The translations under genes and the position numbers were made by a program. Under the pieces are notes generated by a model. That model worked only from the letters and a program-made list of their open reading frames with translations, did no database searches and was not told where the DNA came from. Below, piece by piece: positions 48,021-58,620 of a DNA stretch of 64,000 bases. Origin of the DNA: Trachythela sp. YZ-2020 (lineage: Eukaryota; Cnidaria; Anthozoa; Malacalcyonacea; Clavulariidae). Position 1 is the first letter of the stretch; each line of letters opens with the position of its first letter. The stretch spans positions 186,001-250,000 of the forward strand of contig JADLSH010000228.1 in assembly GCA_016169945.1 (NCBI GenBank). The letters run 5' to 3'.

Positions 48021-48904
48021 ATGCTCTTAAGCACTTTTATCAACGCACTACTTTTGTGTCTTTTGAATGTTTCGTTCATGGTCGCAGGAATATTTATGAA
48101 TTCTGTGGTTGTAATCAGTATACGCGGAGGTCGTCACAACTTCGAAAGAAACCATGTCACTTTATGATTCTTGTTTTATCTTGTTTTGATCTGGCTGTAG
48201 TCGCCATCACTCATCCACTCCTAGTATTATCAATAATTCTCTGGTCTAAGGAAGACTATAACGAACTTCGTGAACAAATGAGGTCACACATATCTACTTT
48301 TCTTTATATGTTTTCAATGCTTGCGTTATTGACGCTGAACATTGAAAGATTTTTGGGCTTAACGTTTCCAATTCTCCATCGAACATCAGTGACAAAGAAA
48401 AGGCTTCTCTTTCTTCTGGCATTTTTGATGATTTTACTATCCGGTCTGCTTGTATTGTTTGACAAGATCCTGAAAAATTATATTGATATTTTGGTTATGG
48501 TTTTCATTTCTATTTTACTATTCTTGTTCATTTACTTAAACTACAAAATGTTTATCATCGCCAACTCAAAACGCAAGGACGAAATAGTTTCTCCAACTAC
48601 AGCAAGTGATCATGATCAGGAGAGAAAAGGACGCAAGATTAATTTCAAAAGCATATCTACATGTACCTTGGCGGTTGCCTGTTTTTTCGTCTGTTTTCTT
48701 CCACAAATCACATATTCTGGTTTTCTTTTTTCATCAGAAAAGCCATTGTACGATAAACAAGTCTTGTTGTTTAGTATATGGTCCCAAACATTTGTCTCCT
48801 TGAACTCGCCGACATTTAACTGTCTGATATTTTTCTGGAGGAACTCAATCCTGCATCGTGAGGGAATGAAGATAGTAAAGAGTTTTAGGGCTACAAGATC
48901 TTGA
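48021..48904 (+). pseudogene. GPCR copy with the same 2-bp frameshift plus a codon insertion in TM7
   Basis: Shares the CG insertion of the copy at 45394. It also has an in-frame CCG insertion giving NSPTFN where others have NSTFN, directly before the NCLIF motif, and R to H in the tail. TM2-7 remain open. The promoter block and ATG are intact. It is 2,627 bp after the previous copy; the 3' flank diverges after about 49,180, where the second kind of unit begins. Confidence 0.85.
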
Positions 48905-50083
48905 CTGGATTGCTTTAGTTTCAGAAATACATTACTATTGTTAATATGTCGTACACATGCAAAGAAAATTTGTCTATATAAACATCCCGAATTTGTTGGC
49001 TGGCAATGAAAACTACTAATTTACAATGGATCACATTGTCATCATCGAGTTCAACTATATACTGTTTCGTGTGCTCTCAAACAAACTCGGAAAGTGTCTA
49101 TTAAGTCCATCTTCTGCATCGCAAAAGGAAAAGTCACTAGCTTGGGTTGGAAACTCGGACTAGAAGAGTAATATCACAAATATTATGTATTGTTGTAAAT
49201 ATGTGCCGCAGCTGTTTATTCTTAATTGGTGTCACGGCCGCCCAAACATGTTTGTGAGTCCGGGGCAAATTGTAACTGCATGTGGAGCCCTGGTATTATG
49301 CCCTTTAGTCTTAAACATTTAAATAACATTCCCATTGCGGACTCAGGATCACAGTAATGGCACTAAATTCCCGCATTCTGGGAGACTATTTGACAATTAT
49401 ATATCTATGCATATTTCACTCTATCTATATTTAGTGACCCTTTGCGGCAAGCTTTGAAGAAAGTAGAATTTAGTCAACACGTGTATTCTTGTAATTTGCA
49501 TGAACGACTAGAATAAATTTTACTGTTCTTGGCTTTTCTGTGACATAAATACTTCGCATGGAGTCCAAAACAAAATTTCGAAAACTGACGGGTTGCAGGC
49601 GCGTTCCCTTGAAGTGAATTCATGCCGAGCTGGGAAATTGTGTGAAGACGAAGTTCTATTTCAACTCTTGTTGAGCAACAAAATTAATAGCCCAGACCCC
49701 AGTTTACACTCTTTGACCATATACTCAACTAAAGGCAAAGAACACTACGTCGCAACGCCTTTCTTTTATATATTTCGAGTATTAAGATTTAAGTATTTTA
49801 ATTAGAACGAACGTGACCTGTTTTGACAACTAACGAAGTATTAATGTGCCGAAGTTTTATTAAATGTACAGTAGATTGCCTTGTTCAAGAGCATTGACAT
49901 AAAGCGTAATTCAAAATGACATGACTCCAGTTATAAGTAAACGTGCATGCAGGTGTATAAAGAAGTTTTCTCATTCATTCAATAATTATAAATGCGCGTC
50001 AGACCAAGTTGCATGCGACGGACCACGTTTGAGAAAGAAAATAGTAAATTTTTGTTTAAGATCTGCAGGCTACAAGAGTTGAA

Positions 50084-50254
50084 ATGCACTTAAGCACTTT
50101 TATCAACGCACTACTTTTGTACATTTTGAATGTTTCCTTCATGGTCGCAGGAATATTTTTGAATTCTGTGGTTGTAATGAGTATACGGAGAGCGTCACAA
50201 CTTCGAAAGAAACCATGCATGTCACTTTATGATTCTTGTTTTATCTTGTTTTGA
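50084..50254 (+). pseudogene. Truncated GPCR, copy T1
   Basis: ATG and TM1 are intact (MHLSTFINALLLYILNVSF), including GIFLNSVVVMSIRR. A 4-bp GCAT insertion after RKKPC then shifts the frame and gives a stop after 56 codons. Just after the stop, the sequence for TM2 (GATCTGCCTGTA) joins TATGTAATAAAATTTGTCTC of the 3' flank, so TM3 to TM7 are deleted. Confidence 0.85.
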
Positions 50255-51458
50255 TCTGCCTGTATATGTAATAAAATTTGTCTCTATAAAAACTTCCCAA
50301 ATTTGTTGGCTACTTGGCTGACAATGAAAACTACTAATTTACAATGGATCACATTGACGTCAGCTTTGAGTTCAAGCTATTGTATTGTGTGCTCTCAAGC
50401 AAATACGGAAGTGTCTATTAAGTCCATCTGAACGACTATATGGAATAAAATTTACTTTTCTGTGTTTTAATTTTATTTAAAACTTTAAATGGAGTTAATT
50501 GGTGGTATATTTCCCTGAAAAAAGCGTACGAGGGCTTTTGGGATGTGAAAATCCCTGCATGCATGCATGCAGCAATATATATAATTATATGTAATATATC
50601 ATATCCAGAGATTCAAGTATTTTTTGCTCGATTTTAGGGAGATCTTTTGGATTTTGAAAGGGATTTTGCAAAATATGTTGTGATTTTTAATGGCCATGCA
50701 TTTTCTGGGATTTCTAGGGTTTATGGGAAATTTTCCGATTTAAGGGATATTAGGGATTTTCAAAATTGTTGCAGGATTTCGGCTTGGAGGTTGATTTCCT
50801 ATTTTTGAGTCGGAAAGTTATAAGGATTTTTGGAGTGAACCCCTTGGTTTAAATTACTCCTTCAAATGACACGATTTAATCCAGCAAAACAAAAGTGACA
50901 TAAATACTTCCCGTTTCGTTGATAACGTCTCTCGCATGGAGTCCAAAAAAATTTCGAAAACTGACGGGTTGCAGGCGCGTTCCTTGAAGTGAATTCATGC
51001 CGAGCTGGGGAATTGTGTGAAGACGAAGTTCTATTTCAACTCTTGTTGAGCAACAAAATTAATAGCCCAGACCCCAGTTTACACTCTTTGACCATATACT
51101 CAACTAAAGGCAAAGAACACTACGTCGCAACGCCTTTCTTTTATATATTTCGAGTATTAAGATTTAAGTATTTTAATTAGAACGAACGTGACCTGTTTTG
51201 ACAACTAACGAAGTATTAATGTGCCGAAGTTTTATTAAATGTACAGTAGATTGCCTTGTTCAAGAGCATTGACATAAAGCGTAATTCAAAATGACATGAC
51301 TCCAGTTATAAGTAAACGTGCATGCAGGTGTATAAAGAAGTTTTCTCATTCATTCAATAATTATAAATGCGCGTCAGACCAAGTTGCATGCGACGGACCA
51401 CGTTTGAGAAAGAAAATAGTAAATTTTTGTTTAAGATCTGCAGGCTACAAGAGTTGAA

Positions 51459-51629
51459 ATGCACTTAAGCACTTTTATCAACGCACTACTTTTGTACATT
51501 TTGAATGTTTCCTTCATGGTCGCAGGAATATTTTTGAATTCTGTGGTTGTAATGAGTATACGGAGAGCGTCACAACTTCGAAAGAAACCATGCATGTCAC
51601 TTTATGATTCTTGTTTTATCTTGTTTTGA
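51459..51629 (+). pseudogene. Truncated GPCR, copy T2
   Basis: Same 56-codon frame, same GCAT insertion and same deletion junction as T1, 1,375 bp downstream. Confidence 0.85.
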
Positions 51630-52849
51630 TCTGCCTGTATATGTAATAAAATTTGTCTCTATAAAAACTTCCCAAATTTGTTGGCTACTTGGCTGACAAT
51701 GAAAACTACTAATTTACAATGGATCACATTGACGTCAGCTTTGAGTTCAAGCTATTGTTTTAATTGTGTGCTCTCAAGCAAATACGGAAGTGTCTATTGA
51801 GTCCATCTGAACGACTATATGGAATAAAATTTACTTTTCTTGGCTTTTCTGTGTTTTAATTTTATTTAAAACTTTAAATGGAGTTTATTGGGAGTATATT
51901 TCCCTGAAAAAAGCGTACGAGGGCTTTTGGGATGTGAAAATCCCCGCATGCATGCATGCAGCAATATATATAATTATATGTAATATATCATATCCAGAGA
52001 TTCAAGTATTTTTTGCTCGATTTTAGGGAGATCTTTTGGATTTTGAAAGGGATTTTGCAAAATATGTTGTGATTTTTAATGGCCATGCATTTTCTGGGAT
52101 TTCTAGGGTTTATGGGAAATTTTCCGATTTAAGGGATATTAGGGATTTTCAAAATTGTTGCAGGATTTCGGCTTGGAGGTTGATTTCCTATTTTTGAGTC
52201 GGAAAGTTATAAGGATTTTTGGAGTGAACCCCTTGGTTTAAATTACTCCTTCAAATGACACGATTTAATCCAGCAAAACAAAAGTGACATAAATACTTCC
52301 CGTTTCGTTGATAACGTCTCTCGCATGGAGTCCAAAAAATTTTTCGAAAACTGACGGGTTGCAGGCGCGTTCCCTTGAAGTGAATTCATGCCGAGCTGGG
52401 GAATTGTGTGAAGACGAAGTTCTATTTCAACTCTTGTTGAGCAACAAAATTAATAGCCCAGACCCCAGTTTACACTCTTTGACCATATACTCAACTAAAG
52501 GCAAAGAACACTACGTCGCAACGCCTTTCTTTTATATATTTCGAGTATTAAGATTTAAGTATTTTAATTAGAACGAACGTGACCTGTTTTGACAACTAAC
52601 GAAGTATTAATGTGCCGAAGTTTTATTAAATGTACAGTAGATTGCCTTGTTCAAGAGCATTGACATAAAGCGTAATTCAAAATGACATGACTCCAGTTAT
52701 AAGTAAACGTGCATGCAGGTGTATAAAGAAGTTTTCTCATTCATTCAATAATTATAAATGCGCGTCAGACCAAGTTGCATGCGACGGACCACGTTTGAGA
52801 AAGAAAATAGTAAATTTTTGTTTAAGATCTGCAGGCTACAAGAGTTGAA

Positions 52850-53020
52850 ATGCACTTAAGCACTTTTATCAACGCACTACTTTTGTACATTTTGAATGTT
52901 TCCTTCATGGTCGCAGGAATATTTTTGAATTCTGTGGTTGTAATGAGTATACGGAGAGCGTCACAACTTCGAAAGAAACCATGCATGTCACTTTATGATT
53001 CTTGTTTTATCTTGTTTTGA
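52850..53020 (+). pseudogene. Truncated GPCR, copy T3
   Basis: Same structure as T1 and T2, 1,391 bp further on. It differs at the junction by one base (GATCTGCCCGTA). Confidence 0.85.
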
Positions 53021-54240
53021 TCTGCCCGTATATGTAATAAAATTTGTCTCTATAAAAACTTCCCAAATTTGTTGGCTACTTGGCTGACAATGAAAACTAC
53101 TAATTTACAATGGATCACATTGACGTCAGCTTTGAGTTCAAGCTATTGTTTTAATTGTGTGCTCTCAAGCAAATACGGAAGTGTCTATTGAGTCCATCTG
53201 AACGACTATATGGAATAAAATTTACTTTTCTTGGCTTTTCTGTGTTTTAATTTTATTTAAAACTTTAAATGGAGTTAATTGGGAGTATATTTCCCTGAAA
53301 AAAGCGTACGAGGGCTTTTGGGATGTGAAAATCCCTGCATGCATGCATGCAGCAATATATATAATTATATGTAATATATCATATCCAGAGATTCAAGTAT
53401 TTTTTGCTCGATTTTAGGGAGATCTTTTGGATTTTGAAAGGGATTTTGCAAAATATGTTGTGATTTTTAATGGCCATGCATTTTCTGGGATTTCTAGGGT
53501 TTATGGGAAATTTTCCGATTTAAGGGATATTAGGGATTTTCAAAATTGTTGCAGGATTTCGGCTTGGAGGTTGATTTCCTATTTTTGAGTCGGAAAGTTA
53601 TAAGGATTTTTGGAGTGAACCCCTTGGTTTAAATTACTCCTTCAAATGACACGATTTAATCCAGCAAAACAAAAGTGACATAAATACTTCCCGTTTCGTT
53701 GATAACGTCTCTCGCATGGAGTCCAAAAAAAATTTCGAAAACTGACGGGTTGCAGGCGCGTTCCCTTGAAGTGAATTCATGCCGAGCTGGGGAATTGTGT
53801 GAAGACGAAGTTCTATTTCAACTCTTGTTGAGCAACAAAATTAATAGCCCAGACCCCAGTTTACACTCTTTGACCATATACTCAACTAAAGGCAAAGAAC
53901 ACTACGTCGCAACGCCTTTCTTTTATATATTTCGAGTATTAAGATTTAAGTATTTTAATTAGAACGAACGTGACCTGTTTTGACAACTAACGAAGTATTA
54001 ATGTGCCGAAGTTTTATTAAATGTACAGTAGATTGCCTTGTTCAAGAGCATTGACATAAAGCGTAATTCAAAATGACACGACTCCAGTTATAAGTAAACG
54101 TGCATGCAGGTGTATAAAGAAGTTTTCTCATTCATTCAATAATTATAAATGCGCGTCAGACCAAGTTGCATGCGACGGACCACGTTTGAGAAAGAAAATA
54201 GTAAATTTTTGTTTAAGATCCGCAGGCTACAAGAGTTGAA

Positions 54241-54411
54241 ATGCACTTAAGCACTTTTATCAACGCACTACTTTTGTACATTTTGAATGTTTCCTTCATG
54301 GTCGCAGGAATATTTTTGAATTCTGTGGTTGTAATGAGTATACGGAGAGCGTCACAACTTCGAAAGAAACCATGCATGTCACTTTATGATTCTTGTTTTA
54401 TCTTGTTTTGA
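54241..54411 (+). pseudogene. Truncated GPCR, copy T4
   Basis: Same structure, 1,391 bp after T3. Its downstream flank runs into the unit of the next intact gene near 55,070, where part of the upstream block is missing (CTTCCCGTCGCGTTCCC). Confidence 0.85.
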
Positions 54412-55542
54412 TCTGCCTGTATATGTAATAAAATTTGTCTCTATAAAAACTTCCCAAATTTGTTGGCTACTTGGCTGACAATGAAAACTACTAATTTACA
54501 ATGGATCACATTGACGTCAGCTTTGAGTTCAAGCTATTGTTTTAATTGTGTGCTCTCAAGCAAATACGGAAGTGTCTATTAAGTCTATCTGAACGACTAT
54601 ATGGAATAAAATTTACTTTTCTGTGTTTTAATTTTATTTAAAACTTTAAATGGAGTTAATTGGTGGTATATTTCCCTGAAAAAAGCGTACGAGGGCTTTT
54701 GGGATGTGAAAATCCCCGCATGAATGCATGCAGCAATATATAATTATATGTAATATATCATATCCAGAGATTCAAGTATTTTTTGCTCGATTTTAGGGAG
54801 ATCTTTTGGATTTTGAAAGGGAATTTGCAAAATATGTTGTGATTTTTAATGGCCATGCATTTTCTGGGATTTCTAGGGTTTATGGGAAATTTTCCGATTT
54901 AAGAGATATTAGGGATTTTCAAAATTGTTGCAGGATTTCGGCTTGGAGGTTGATTTCCTATTTTTGAGTCGGAAAGTTATAAGGATTTTTGGAGTGAACC
55001 CCTTGTTTTAAATTACTCCTTCAAATGACACGATTTAATCCAGCAAAACAAAAGTGACATAAATACTTCCCGTCGCGTTCCCTTGAAGTGAATTCATGCC
55101 GAGCTGGGGAATTGTGTGAAGACGAAGTTCTATTTAAACTCTTGCTGAGCAACAATAAAATTAACAGCCCAGGCCCCAGTTACACTCTATGACCACATAC
55201 TCAACTAAAGGCAAAGAACACTACGTCGCAACGCTTTTCTTTTATATATTTCGAGTATTAAGATTTAAGTATTTTAAAACGTTCCGACAAAGAACGAAGT
55301 ATTGATGTACCAAAGTTTATTAAATGTACAGTAGATTGCCTTGTTTAAGAGCATTGCCATAAAGCGTACTTCAATATGACATGACTCCAGTTATAAATAA
55401 ACGTGCATGCAGGTGTATAAAGAAGTTTTCGCATTCATTTATATATTATAAATGCGCGTCAGACCAAGTTGCATGCGACGGATCAAGTTTGAGAAAGAAA
55501 ACAGTAAATTTTTGTTAAGATCTGCAGGCTACAAGAGTTGAA

Positions 55543-56421
55543 ATGCTCTTAAGCACTTTTATCAACGCACTACTTTTGTGTCTTTTGAATGTTTCCTTCA
55601 TGGTCGTAGGAATATTTCTGAATTCTGTGGTTATAATCAGTATACGGAAGGCGTCACAACTTCGAAAGAAACCATGTCACTTTATGATTCTTGTTTTATC
55701 TTGTTTTGATCCGGCTGTAGTCGCCATCACTCATCCACTCATAGTATTATCAATAATTCTCTGGTCTAAGGAAGACTATAACGAACGTTTTGAACAAATA
55801 AAGACATTGTTATCTTCTTTTCTTTATATGTTTTCAATGATTGCGTTATTGACGCTGAACATTGAAAGATTTTTGGGCTTAACATTTCCAATTTTCCATC
55901 GAACATCCGTGACAAAGAAAAGGCTTCTTTTTCTTCTGACATTTTTGATGATTTTACTATCCGCCGCTGGTCTGATGGCGTTGTTTCACAGGAATTCGGA
56001 AACATCTCATAATATTGTCGTTATGGTTTCCATTTATATTTTACTGTTCTTGTTCATTTACTTAAACTACAAAATGTTTATCATCGCCAAGTCAAAACGC
56101 AAGGACGAAAGAGTTTCTCCAACAACAGCAAGTGATCAGGAAAGAAAAGGACGCAAATTAAATTTCAAAAGTATTTCTACATGTTTCTTGGTGGTTGCCT
56201 GTTTTTTTGTCTGTTCTTTTCCACAAATGATATATTCTGGTTTTCGTTTGAAATCAGAAAAGCCATTGTACGATAAACAAGTCTTGTTGTTTAGTATATG
56301 GTCCCATACATTTGTCTCCATGAACTCGGCATTTAACTGTCTGATATTTTTCTGGAGGAATTCAATCCTGCGTCGTGAGGGAATGAAGATAGTAAAGCGT
56401 TTTAGGGCTACAAGATCGTGA
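55543..56421 (+). CDS. Intact rhodopsin-like GPCR, second subfamily, 292 aa
   Basis: Same length and layout as the gene at 42797 (ERF after TM3, CSFP in TM6, NCLIF in TM7, no TM3 cysteine), but differs through outer loop 1 (YNERFEQIKTLLSSF), TM4 and outer loop 2 (LMALFHRNSETSHN). These surface differences suggest altered ligand preference. One oddity is proline at residue 57 (CFDPAVV), next to the key TM2 aspartate, where every other full copy has leucine; this could impair folding. TATA-like motif at 55447. Open frame with a normal stop. Confidence 0.88.
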   Translation: MLLSTFINALLLCLLNVSFMVVGIFLNSVVIISIRKASQLRKKPCHFMILVLSCFDPAVVAITHPLIVLSIILWSKEDYNERFEQIKTLLSSFLYMFSMIALLTLNIERFLGLTFPIFHRTSVTKKRLLFLLTFLMILLSAAGLMALFHRNSETSHNIVVMVSIYILLFLFIYLNYKMFIIAKSKRKDERVSPTTASDQERKGRKLNFKSISTCFLVVACFFVCSFPQMIYSGFRLKSEKPLYDKQVLLFSIWSHTFVSMNSAFNCLIFFWRNSILRREGMKIVKRFRATRS

Positions 56422-57181
56422 CTGGATTGCTTTAGTTTCAGAAATACATTACTATAGTTCATATGTAGTACACATGCAAAGAAAATTTGTCTATATAAAC
56501 GTCCCGAATTTGTTGGCTAGCAATGAAAACTACAAATTTACAATGGATTACATTGTCACCATCGAGTTCAACTATTCTTTCTTGTACTCTGAAACAAACT
56601 CGGGAAGTGTCTATTAAGTCCATCTTCTTGTAATGCGTTCGGTACGGCAGAAGAAGAAAGTAGAATTTAGTCAACACGTGTAGGCCTATTCTTGTAATTT
56701 GCATGAACGACTAGAATAAATTTTACTTTTCTTGGCTTTTCTGTGTTTTAATTTTGTTTAAATGGAGTTAATTGGGGGTATATTTCCCTGAAAAAAGCGT
56801 ACGAGGGCTTTTGGGATGTGAAAATCCCCGCATGCACGCATGCAGCAATATATAATTATATGTAATATATCATATCCAGAGATTCAAGTATTTTTTGCTC
56901 GATTTTAGGGAGATCTTTTGGATTTTGAAAGGGATTTTGCAAAATATGTTGTGATTTTTAATGGCCATGCATTTTCTGGGATTTCTAGGGTTTATGGGAA
57001 ATTTTCCGATTTAAGGGATATTAGGGATTTTCAAAATTGTTGCAGGATTTCGGCTTGGAGGTTGATTTCCTATTTTTGAGTCGGAAAGTTATAAGGATTT
57101 TTGGAGTGAACCCCTTGGTTTAAATTACTCCTTCAAATGACACGATTTAATCCAGCAAAACAAAAGTGACATAAATACTTC

Positions 57182-57229
57182 CCGTTTCGTTGATAACGTC
57201 TCTCGCGAGAGACGTTATCAACGAAACGG
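57182..57229. repeat. Perfect 48-bp palindrome at a GPCR unit junction
   Basis: CCGTTTCGTTGATAACGTCT followed by CTCG is repeated at once as its exact reverse complement. Other units have only the left half, followed by CATGGAGTCC, so this is a local inverted duplication of 24 bp. Confidence 0.9.
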
Positions 57230-57741
57230 CATGGAGTCCAAAAAATTTTTCGAAAACTGACGGGTTGCAGGCGCGTTCCCTTGAAGTGAATTCATGCCGA
57301 GCTGGGGAATTGTGTGAAGACGAAGTTCTATTTAAACTCTTGCTGAGCAACAATAAAATTAACAGCCCAGGCCTCAGTTTACACTCTATGACCACATACT
57401 CAACTAAAGGCAAAGAACACTACGTCGCAACGCTTTTCTTTTATATATTTCGAGTATTAAGATTTAAGTATTTTAAAACGTTCCGACAAAGAACGAAGTA
57501 TTGATGTACCAAAGTTTATTAAATGTACAGTAGATTGCCTTGTTTAAGAGCATTGCCATAAAGCGTACTTCAATATGACATGACTCCAGTTATAAATAAA
57601 CGTGCATGCAGGTGTATAAAGAAGTTTTCGCATTCATTTATATATTATAAATGCGCGTCAGACCAAGTTGCATGCGACGGATCAAGTTTGAGAAAGAAAA
57701 CAGTAAATTTTTGTTAAGATCTGCAGGCTACAAGAGTTGAA

Positions 57742-58620
57742 ATGCTCTTAAGCACTTTTATCAACGCACTACTTTTGTGTCTTTTGAATGTTTCCTTCAT
57801 GGTCGCAGGAATATTTCTGAATTCTGTGGTTATAATCAGTATACGGAAGGCGTCACAACTTCGAAAGAAACCATGTCACTTTATGATTCTTGTTTTATCT
57901 TGTTTTGATTTGGCTGTAGTCGCCATCACTCATCCACTCATAGTATTATCAACAATTCTCTGGTCTAAGGAAGACTATAACGAACTTTTTGAACAAATAA
58001 AGACATTGTTATCTTCTTTTCTTTATATGTTTCCAATGATTGCGTTATTGACGCTGAACATTGAAAGATTTTTGGGCTTAACGTTTCCAATTTTCCATCG
58101 AACATCCGTGACAAAGAAAAGGCTTCTTTTTCTTCTGACATTTTTGATGATTTTACTATCCGCCGGTGGTCTGATGGCGTTGTTTCACAGGAATTCGGAA
58201 ACATCTCAAAATATTGTCGTTATGATTTCCATTTCTATTTTACTGTTCTTGTTCATTTACTTAAACTACAAAATGTTTATCATCGCCAAGTCAAAACGCA
58301 AGGACGAAAGAGTTTCTCCAACAACAGCAAGTGATCAGGAAAGAAAAGGACGCAAATTAAATTTCAAAAGTATTTCTACATGTCTCTTGGTGGTTGCCTG
58401 TTTTTTTGTCTGTTCTTTTCCACAAGTGATATATTCTGGTTTTCGTTTGAAATCAGAAACGCCATGGTACGATAAACAAGTCTTGTTGTTTAGTATATGG
58501 TCCCATACATTTGTCTCCTTGAACTCGACATTTAACTGTCTGATATTTTTCTGGAGGAATTCAATCCTGCGTCGTGAGGGAATGAAGATAGTAAAGCGTT
58601 TTAGGGTTACAAGATCTTGA
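57742..58620 (+). CDS. Intact rhodopsin-like GPCR, second subfamily, 292 aa
   Basis: A close duplicate of the gene 2,199 bp upstream (subfamily loops and CSFP motif shared) with leucine restored at residue 57, and changes at FPMIALL in TM3, SQNIVVMISIS in TM5, PWYDK in outer loop 3 and the tail (RVTRS). All seven segments, D56, ERF and NCLIF are present. TATA-like motif at 57646. The 3' flank (58657-59010) resembles that of the first subfamily, while the promoter side matches the second, so the array has a mosaic history. Confidence 0.9.
   Translation: MLLSTFINALLLCLLNVSFMVAGIFLNSVVIISIRKASQLRKKPCHFMILVLSCFDLAVVAITHPLIVLSTILWSKEDYNELFEQIKTLLSSFLYMFPMIALLTLNIERFLGLTFPIFHRTSVTKKRLLFLLTFLMILLSAGGLMALFHRNSETSQNIVVMISISILLFLFIYLNYKMFIIAKSKRKDERVSPTTASDQERKGRKLNFKSISTCLLVVACFFVCSFPQVIYSGFRLKSETPWYDKQVLLFSIWSHTFVSLNSTFNCLIFFWRNSILRREGMKIVKRFRVTRS

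Larger units (their letters stand above)
49558..55070 (+). repeat. Four tandem ~1.39 kb units derived from a deleted GPCR unit
   Basis: Units start at about 49558, 50935, 52324 and 53715, at a period of 1377-1391 bp. Each contains the upstream block, the TATA-like motif, the first part of a receptor gene, and then jumps directly to the normal 3' flank. The four are nearly identical, with only scattered substitutions and small indels, so they were amplified after the deletion and recently or under gene conversion. Confidence 0.85.

Noticed and set aside
49558..55070. CRISPR-like or satellite array
   Set aside because: Unit is 1.39 kb and clearly a deleted GPCR transcription unit; no short repeat-spacer structure.
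57147..57413. Minus-strand frame with HEFTSRERACNPSVFE in the GPCR units
   Set aside because: Recurs as the complement of the duplicated upstream block with different frames in other units; no domain or splice support.
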